64,000 nt of DNA from Paractinoplanes aksuensis. Its GTDB lineage: Bacteria > Actinomycetota > Actinomycetes > Mycobacteriales > Micromonosporaceae. The stretch spans positions 151,937-215,936 of the forward strand of contig NZ_JAMYJR010000018.1 in the NCBI RefSeq assembly GCF_024137025.1, written 5' to 3'. Position numbers and translations under genes: made by a program. The notes beneath the pieces were generated by a model that saw nothing but the letters and a program-made list of their open reading frames with translations, ran no database searches and was not told where the DNA came from. Positions 60,086 to 64,000 of this stretch are shown here, in pieces; position 1 is the first letter of the stretch, and each line of letters starts with the position of its first letter.

Positions 60086-60123
60086 AAAGACGAACGCCCC
60101 GTCGACCGGCGACGGGGCGTTCG
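60086..60123 (-). terminator. Terminator after csrA
   Basis: The 13-bp perfect stem CGAACGCCCCGTC (60091-60103) / GACGGGGCGTTCG (60111-60123) is followed on the minus strand by TCTTTTC. It ends the flgN-flgK-flgL-fliW-csrA transcript, 10 bases past the csrA stop. Confidence 0.85.
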
Positions 60124-60132
60124 GAACAACCT

Positions 60133-60375
60133 TCAGTCCGATGTGGTCGGTGGTTGCAGCATCTTGCTGACCGCCCGCACCTCGTCCTGGGTGGGCGAAG
60201 CGGCCTCTCGGTTGGATGCTTGCAGCTCCCGGTACACCTCTTCGCGATGCACCTGAACGTCACGCGGAGCCTGAATGCCCAGCCGGATAACGTCGCCGCG
60301 CGCCTCGAGCACGGTGATGACGACGGTGTCGCCGATCATCACGCTCTCGCCCGAGCGCCGGGTCAGTACGAGCAT
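60133..60375 (-). CDS. csrA: Carbon storage regulator CsrA
   Basis: An 80-residue RNA-binding dimer. The canonical sequence MLVLTRRSGESVMIGDTVVITVLEARGDVIRLGIQAPRDVQVHREEVY includes the RNA-contact residues at both edges (LTRR.GE and the RV/HREEVY strand). The C-terminal tail is extended. CsrA blocks translation by binding GGA motifs, often in hairpin loops near the Shine-Dalgarno. Here it lies after fliW, as in Bacillus and Campylobacter relatives, where FliW sequesters it. The ATG at 60375 gives the standard N-terminus; an earlier in-frame ATG would add 12 atypical residues. A target site is visible in the flagellin leader. Confidence 0.96.
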   Translation of the reverse strand: MLVLTRRSGESVMIGDTVVITVLEARGDVIRLGIQAPRDVQVHREEVYRELQASNREAASPTQDEVRAVSKMLQPPTTSD

Positions 60376-60457
60376 CGTCGGTGCCCTCCTCCATCCGTGG
60401 ACGGACAGCATCGCGAACCGGACGCGGCCACCGGACGGCGACCGCGCCCGCCGGACG

Positions 60458-60895
60458 TCAGTAGACCGGGTTCATGACCGCGCGGACGGGGAACCCCGAA
60501 CCGCTCAGCACGACCTGCATGGCCCGCATGGTGTCGCGGTCGACCACGATGGGCGCCATCAGGTTGGCCGTGGTCTCGTTGCTGCCGGCCGTGATGACGG
60601 TCAGCAGCAGCAGCCGGTCCGGGTCCTTCGTGTTGAGCGCGGCGAAGACGTCGGCCTCGAGCTCGGGCGCGTAGTCCGGGAAGAAGGGCTCCGGCGGCGC
60701 GACGAGGAAGCGCAGGTCGGGGTCCTCAGTGGACGTGAACGCGTAGAGCAGGCCGTCTTCGTTGAGCCGCACCAGGACGAACTCCCGGTGGGCCGGGAAG
60801 CCGGGCATGGGAACCGCCATCGTGATGGTCGGCAGGCCCAGCGACGGGTCGATCATGGTGTCCTCAATCGTGCGGGACGCGGTGCGAGTAGTCAT
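60458..60895 (-). CDS. fliW: Flagellar assembly factor FliW
   Basis: A 145-residue FliW-family beta-barrel protein. Features: LGLPTITMAVPMPGFPAHREFVLVRLNEDGLLYAFTSTEDPDLRFLVAPPEPFFPDY, then VTVITAGSNETTANLMAPIVVDRDTMRAMQVV-like segments. FliW binds CsrA and flagellin in turn, relieving CsrA repression once flagellin is exported. The ATG at 60895 is preferred because GAGG lies at normal distance; a GTG at 60901 overlaps the flgL stop. It is between flgL and csrA on the minus strand, in a probable operon. Confidence 0.92.
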   Translation of the reverse strand: MTTRTASRTIEDTMIDPSLGLPTITMAVPMPGFPAHREFVLVRLNEDGLLYAFTSTEDPDLRFLVAPPEPFFPDYAPELEADVFAALNTKDPDRLLLLTVITAGSNETTANLMAPIVVDRDTMRAMQVVLSGSGFPVRAVMNPVY

Positions 60896-60897
60896 GG

Positions 60898-61794
60898 TCA
60901 CCTCAGGAAATCGATGAGCGAGGGCTGGATCACCTTGGCCGAGGCGGCCAGGGCGGCCTGATAAGACGTCTGCTGGATCTGCAATTCCATGATCGCCTTG
61001 GGCAGGTCGACGTCTTCGATGTCGGACAGCTGCGACGTCACGGAGAGCAAATGGTCATCAGCGGACTGCTTCATCTGCGTAATCCGATTATATCGGGCGC
61101 CAACGTCCGAAAGGGTGGACTTTAGTAAATCGTGGGCCGTATCGATGTTGCCCAACGCGGTGTTCAGCGCCGCGTCGTCGTTGTCGCGAAGAGCGTTGGA
61201 AATGTCGCTCAGCACCTTGAAGAGCTGAGTGTCGCTTCCTTCCGCACCGAACGCCTCGGCGCCGGTCGTGTCGATCCGGACCTTGGCGTTCGGTCCGACC
61301 GTGCGGGTGGTCTGCCCGTCGTTGCCGACGTACTTGCCGGTGTCGTCGTACGCCACCGCGCCCGGGGTGGTCCCGCCGAAAACCGGCCGGCCCAGATACT
61401 TGGTGTTGGCCTCGCCGATCATCGACTGGCGGATGTTGTCGATCTCGACGGCGATCGCGTTTCGGGCCGAGGCGTTGTTGGCCGAGCTGAGACCCTGCAC
61501 GGTCAGATCGCGGGCGCGGATGATCTGCCCCGACGCGTCGCCGAGCTTGTCCTGAATGGTGCCGAGCCAGCCCAGCCCGTCGTCCGCGTTGCGCGCGTTC
61601 TGCTGGGTCGCGCGCAGCTCGCCGCGCAGCTGCAACGACGTGACTGTCCCGGTTGGAGAGTCGGAAGGCCGGCTGAGCTGCTTGCCGCTGGAGATCTGTT
61701 CCTGCAGCTTCTGACCCTTGGCCATACTGCGGTTGAGGTCGCCCAGCATGCGGTGCCGCATGCTGCTGTCGGTGACCCTGCTGGGAATGGTCAT
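60898..61794 (-). CDS. flgL: Flagellar hook-associated protein 3 (hook-filament junction)
   Basis: A 298-residue flagellin-like junction protein. The N-terminal coiled-coil segment is SRVTDSSMRHRMLGDLNRSMAKGQKLQEQISSGKQLSRPSDSPTGTV and the C-terminal one DIEDVDLPKAIMELQIQQTSYQAALAASAKVIQPSLIDFL, with a variable middle. It connects the hook (via FlgK) to the filament and is exported by the flagellar type III system. The gene lies 10 bases after flgK with AGGGGGA before the ATG, and its stop is followed at once by fliW. Confidence 0.95.
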   Translation of the reverse strand: MTIPSRVTDSSMRHRMLGDLNRSMAKGQKLQEQISSGKQLSRPSDSPTGTVTSLQLRGELRATQQNARNADDGLGWLGTIQDKLGDASGQIIRARDLTVQGLSSANNASARNAIAVEIDNIRQSMIGEANTKYLGRPVFGGTTPGAVAYDDTGKYVGNDGQTTRTVGPNAKVRIDTTGAEAFGAEGSDTQLFKVLSDISNALRDNDDAALNTALGNIDTAHDLLKSTLSDVGARYNRITQMKQSADDHLLSVTSQLSDIEDVDLPKAIMELQIQQTSYQAALAASAKVIQPSLIDFLR

Positions 61795-61804
61795 CGAATC
61801 CCCC

Positions 61805-63214
61805 TCATCGGCCGACGAGGCCGGTGCGGTTGATCAACTGGTCCAGCATGGAGTCGATCGTGGTCAGCACCCGGGAGGCGGCCTCGTAACCCCGCTGGAA
61901 GGTCAGCAGGTTGGTCATCTCCTCATCGAGGTTGACGCCCGACTCGGCCTCACGCGAAGTGTCGACCTGATCGCGTACGGCGTCCTGGATCTCGCTGCGC
62001 CGGGACGAGGCCTGCGACGCCACGCCGAGCTGACCGATCATCTGCTGATACATCGCGTCCGGCCCGCTCTGCGAGGTGCCGAGCGCGGCCAGGTCGTCGG
62101 CCTTGTCGTTGTCGATGGCGGCGACCTCGGGCGGCACGGCCTTGGGGTTGCCGGCCGAGAAGGCGACCTTGTTCGGGTCGTCGATGGCCACCTTGAGGTC
62201 CCGGGCGGTCGTGCCCGAGAAGAACGCGGTGCCCGGGTCGCCGTTGACGTCGTACGCCGTGGTGGTCAGGTTGTTGACGCTGGTCGCCAGCGACTTGGCC
62301 ACATCGTCGAGCTGCTTGGTGATGCCCGGAATGATGTTGTTCATCGTGTCGAGCATCGAACCCATCGTGCCGCCGGCCGTGGCGGCCGTGTCGGTGCCCG
62401 ACCACTTGAGCGCGACCTGGTTGTTCGCGGCCCAGGAGTCGAGGTTGGGCGGCCCGGTCAGCTCCAGCTTACGGGTGGAGAAGTCACTCACCAGCGGCGA
62501 CGTTCCGACGTAGACGTTGATCGAGCCGTCGTTCTTGGCCAGCGAGGTCGCGCCGACCAGCTCGGACAGCTTCATGACGGCGACGTCCCGCTGGTCCTGC
62601 AGCTCGTTCGTCTCGAGGCCGGCGGCCCGGGCCACCACGACCTGGTTGTTCATCTTCGCGATGTTGTCGGCCATCGTGTTGACCTGATCGACGAACGCAC
62701 TCATCTCGTTGCGATTCGCGCCGAACTGACTCGAGAGCGAGGCCTGGGTGTCGTTCAACGTGATCGCGACCGTCCGGCTCTTCTCGAGCAGCGACGAGCG
62801 GGTCGACGGGTCCTGCCAGTTGTTGGCGACGTCGTTCCAGCCGTCCCACATGTCGTGCAGGCGGGCCTGCAGCGCGGTGTCGCTCGGCTCGGCCATCACG
62901 CTTTCGATCTGGTCGTAGGTCGCGGCCTGTGACGCCAGATACGCGGAGTTGGCGTGCTCAGTGCGACCCCGCTCCTCCAGGTACGCGTTGCGGCCGCGCT
63001 CGACGCCGGCCACGGTCACGCCGTTGCCGACCTGCGTGGTCGTCGCGTAGACACCGGGATTCAGGCTGCCGGTCTGCGACGCCATGCGCACGCGCTGCTT
63101 GGTGTAACCCTCGGTGTTCGCGTTGGCGATGTTCTGGCCCGTGACGTCCAGGCCCCGGCGCTGCGCGTAGAGCGAAGTGAGCGCCGTGTTGATCCCGCTG
63201 AAGCTACTAGCCAT
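61805..63214 (-). CDS. flgK: Flagellar hook-associated protein 1
   Basis: A 469-residue hook-junction protein. The N-terminal rod/hook signature FSGINTALTSLYAQRRGLDVTGQNIANANTEGYTKQRV (about 5-42) and the C-terminal GVNLDEEMTNLLTFQRGYEAASRVLTTIDSMLDQLIN are both typical. The middle region is variable. It is a secreted structural protein assembled between hook and FlgL. The ATG at 63214 is one base after the flgN stop, indicating coupled translation. The length is slightly short compared with gamma-proteobacterial FlgK but usual for Gram-positive bacteria. Confidence 0.96.
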   Translation of the reverse strand: MASSFSGINTALTSLYAQRRGLDVTGQNIANANTEGYTKQRVRMASQTGSLNPGVYATTTQVGNGVTVAGVERGRNAYLEERGRTEHANSAYLASQAATYDQIESVMAEPSDTALQARLHDMWDGWNDVANNWQDPSTRSSLLEKSRTVAITLNDTQASLSSQFGANRNEMSAFVDQVNTMADNIAKMNNQVVVARAAGLETNELQDQRDVAVMKLSELVGATSLAKNDGSINVYVGTSPLVSDFSTRKLELTGPPNLDSWAANNQVALKWSGTDTAATAGGTMGSMLDTMNNIIPGITKQLDDVAKSLATSVNNLTTTAYDVNGDPGTAFFSGTTARDLKVAIDDPNKVAFSAGNPKAVPPEVAAIDNDKADDLAALGTSQSGPDAMYQQMIGQLGVASQASSRRSEIQDAVRDQVDTSREAESGVNLDEEMTNLLTFQRGYEAASRVLTTIDSMLDQLINRTGLVGR

Positions 63215-63215
63215 C

Positions 63216-63701
63216 TCAGATCGCCTCATCCACCAGGCTGGCGCGGCGGATGCCGCCGGATACGGTCTGGCCCTGCGGTCCGTAGGTTTCCACAGTTTCG
63301 GCGAACGCGAGCATGGTTTCGCGGGCTGCGCGTTGACCGGCTGTGAGCAGGTCTCGGTTGACGTCGGCGAGCGCGCTGATCTCGGAGGTCAGCAACAGGA
63401 ACGCCTTGCGGTGCTGGTGCAACAGGTCCTGCCAGGGCGCGGCGGCGGCATCGGCCAGCTCGCCCAGCGAGGCTTCCGGCGGCAGGCCGAGCTCGACCGC
63501 GACGTCCTGCGCGTAGGCGGCCCGGATGACCTCGGTCTGCCGGATCTGCTCCAGCACCACCTCGACCTCGCGGGTGGCGTGGCTGAGCCAGCGCGACCGG
63601 CCGGCCGCGAGGAGCAACTGCTCCTCCTCGAGCTTGAACAGCAGCATCTCGAGCAGCTCACGTGAACGCCACAGGACGCTGGCCAGGTCGGTCAGACTCA
63701 C
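63216..63701 (-). CDS. flgN: Flagellar export chaperone FlgN
   Basis: A 161-residue all-helical chaperone of FlgK and FlgL. Heptad-like segments include LASVLWRSRELLEMLLFKLEEEQLLLAAGRSRWL and LHQHRKAFLLLTSEISALADVNRDLLTAGQRAARETMLAF. The C-terminal GGIRRASLVDEAI is flexible. It keeps its clients from premature folding and escorts them to the export gate. It is the first gene of the flgN-flgK-flgL-fliW-csrA series. The GTG at 63701 follows GGAGG by 6 bases. A FliA-type promoter match lies 64 bases upstream. Confidence 0.9.
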   Translation of the reverse strand: MSLTDLASVLWRSRELLEMLLFKLEEEQLLLAAGRSRWLSHATREVEVVLEQIRQTEVIRAAYAQDVAVELGLPPEASLGELADAAAAPWQDLLHQHRKAFLLLTSEISALADVNRDLLTAGQRAARETMLAFAETVETYGPQGQTVSGGIRRASLVDEAI

Positions 63702-63764
63702 CCTGGTCCTCCGTCTCGCCTTCTGTCGGGCACGCCCTCACGACGAACCCGCTCATTCGGACTC

Positions 63765-63790
63765 GTCGGCACGTCTGCGACTCCGCTGAG
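63765..63790 (-). promoter_or_regulatory. FliA-type promoter for flgN operon
   Basis: On the minus strand CTCA-N16-GCCGAC fits the FliA-type pattern CTCA-N15-17-GCCGAA that I recall for Actinoplanes missouriensis, with one mismatch. The -10 is 64 bases before flgN. Confidence 0.65.
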
Positions 63791-63804
63791 GGATTTCCCC
63801 CGAT

Positions 63805-63822
63805 CGGGTGCATTCCGGTTTC
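63805..63822. promoter_or_regulatory. Probable TcrA box in the flgN-flagellin intergenic region
   Basis: On the minus strand GAAACCG-GAAT-GCACCCG matches the direct repeat GCA(A/C)CCG-n4-GCA(A/C)CCG, recalled as the TcrA box of A. missouriensis, with a single mismatch in the first half. It lies between the two divergent FliA-type promoters. Confidence 0.5.
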
Positions 63823-63834
63823 ATGTGAGATCGG

Positions 63835-63860
63835 CTCAGGTTTCTGCTAATTCGCCGGAA
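63835..63860 (+). promoter_or_regulatory. FliA-type promoter for flagellin, upstream candidate
   Basis: CTCA (63835-63838), 15 bases, then GCCGGAA (63854-63860). The spacing and first element match the recalled FliA pattern exactly; the second element has an extra G. Start of transcription here would give a leader of about 115 bases. Confidence 0.5.
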
Positions 63861-63885
63861 ATGACCGCAGAGATCTCGCACACTG

Positions 63886-63911
63886 CTCTTGAACCGTCGG
63901 CACACGCCGAT
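63886..63911 (+). promoter_or_regulatory. FliA-type promoter for flagellin, downstream candidate
   Basis: CTCT-N16-GCCGAT resembles the general sigma-28 -10 element (GCCGATAA) more closely but has one mismatch in the -35. It would give a leader of about 65 bases that still contains both CsrA sites. Confidence 0.45.
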
Positions 63912-63930
63912 CGGACTGGCGTAACGCCTA

Positions 63931-63949
63931 CGGCCCCATGGATGGGCCG
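63931..63949 (+). promoter_or_regulatory. CsrA-binding hairpin in the flagellin leader (site 1)
   Basis: CGGCCC (63931-63936) and GGGCCG (63944-63949) form a 6-bp stem presenting loop CATGGAT, so GGA sits in a hairpin loop. The sequence CCATGGATGG matches the CsrA consensus ACARGGAUGU well. Confidence 0.65.
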
Positions 63950-63963
63950 GCTCCAGACCCCTC

Positions 63964-63972
63964 TCAAGGAGG
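63964..63972 (+). promoter_or_regulatory. CsrA site 2 over the flagellin Shine-Dalgarno
   Basis: TCAAGGAGG (63964-63972) is both the ribosome binding site, 9 bases before the flagellin ATG, and a CsrA-type motif ((A/U)CANGGANG). Its GGA is 28 bases after the GGA of site 1. Confidence 0.65.
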
Positions 63973-63981
63973 AAGCAACCC

Positions 63982-64000
63982 ATGGGTCTCCGCATCAACC
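63982..64000 (+). CDS. fliC: Flagellin, first residues only (truncated by window end)
   Basis: The frame from the ATG at 63982 reads MGLRIN before the window ends, the usual first residues of actinobacterial flagellin (MGLRINQN..). AAGGAGG precedes it. Position opposite flgN-flgK-flgL, with a leader carrying FliA-type promoters and CsrA sites, supports the identification. Only 19 bases are visible, so the call rests on this short match and context. The filament protein would be exported by the flagellar apparatus and bound by FliW in the cytoplasm. Confidence 0.75.

Overview
The window is high-GC actinobacterial DNA. GTG and TTG starts are common, genes are tightly packed, and mycothiol (mshA), Rex-hemACD and bldN genes are present. 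A flagellar block ending in a flagellin start (MGLRIN) points to a motile member of the Micromonosporaceae, most likely Actinoplanes or a close relative. No tRNA, rRNA, insertion sequence, prophage or CRISPR array was found; nearly everything is chromosomal core.

Layout. (1) 1-12.5 kb: a block whose order resembles Mycobacterium tuberculosis Rv1209-Rv1232c (from memory): MgtE-N/CBS protein, DUF1003, Mrp, TatB, HtrA, O-methyltransferase, DUF3117, Tag and a DivIVA-like protein. Inserted are leucyl aminopeptidase, a PaaX/PaaG-like pair with a palindromic operator, and a secreted trypsin. (2) 12.2-15.6 kb: an orphan nuoA divergent from korAB. (3) 15.6-26.8 kb: accessory and secreted functions: SAM methyltransferase, K+ channel, phospholipase A2, a cyclase-like/STAND regulator, lytic transglycosylase, tandem GNAT, secreted nuclease. 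(4) 26.8-35 kb: rex-hemA-hemC-hemD-hemB with a near-perfect Rex operator, then HAD phosphatase, glutaredoxin and acyl-CoA synthetase. (5) 35-40.4 kb: the bldN developmental locus, with a BldD-box match, a 30-codon leader ORF overlapping the bldN start and an RsbN-like gene. Acyltransferase, epimerase, the 33-residue ribosomal protein bS22 and a BldC-like protein follow. (6) 40.6-54.7 kb: proline dehydrogenase, senX3/regX3 (phoRP) divergent from phoU across PHO boxes, gpmA, two tandem MFS transporters, a gene-free stretch with a strong orphan terminator, YbjN, mshA, SDR and methyltransferase. (7) 54.8-58.3 kb: a receiver-only regulator, a zinc-ribbon protein, a sensorless histidine kinase, SRPBCC and PHP proteins. 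(8) 58.4-64 kb: chemoreceptor, then the minus-strand operon flgN-flgK-flgL-fliW-csrA, divergent from flagellin.

How it fits together. Rex (NADH/NAD+) probably controls haem synthesis, PhoP/RegX3 controls its own intergenic region, and BldD (c-di-GMP) probably controls bldN. The flagellin leader carries two apparent CsrA sites, one in a hairpin loop and one over the Shine-Dalgarno, while fliW and csrA sit in the divergent operon. This suggests the FliW-CsrA-flagellin homeostatic switch of Bacillus operates here, under FliA-type promoters and a probable TcrA box. The least explained elements are the bldN leader ORF and the possible small RNA at about 50.8-51.0 kb.
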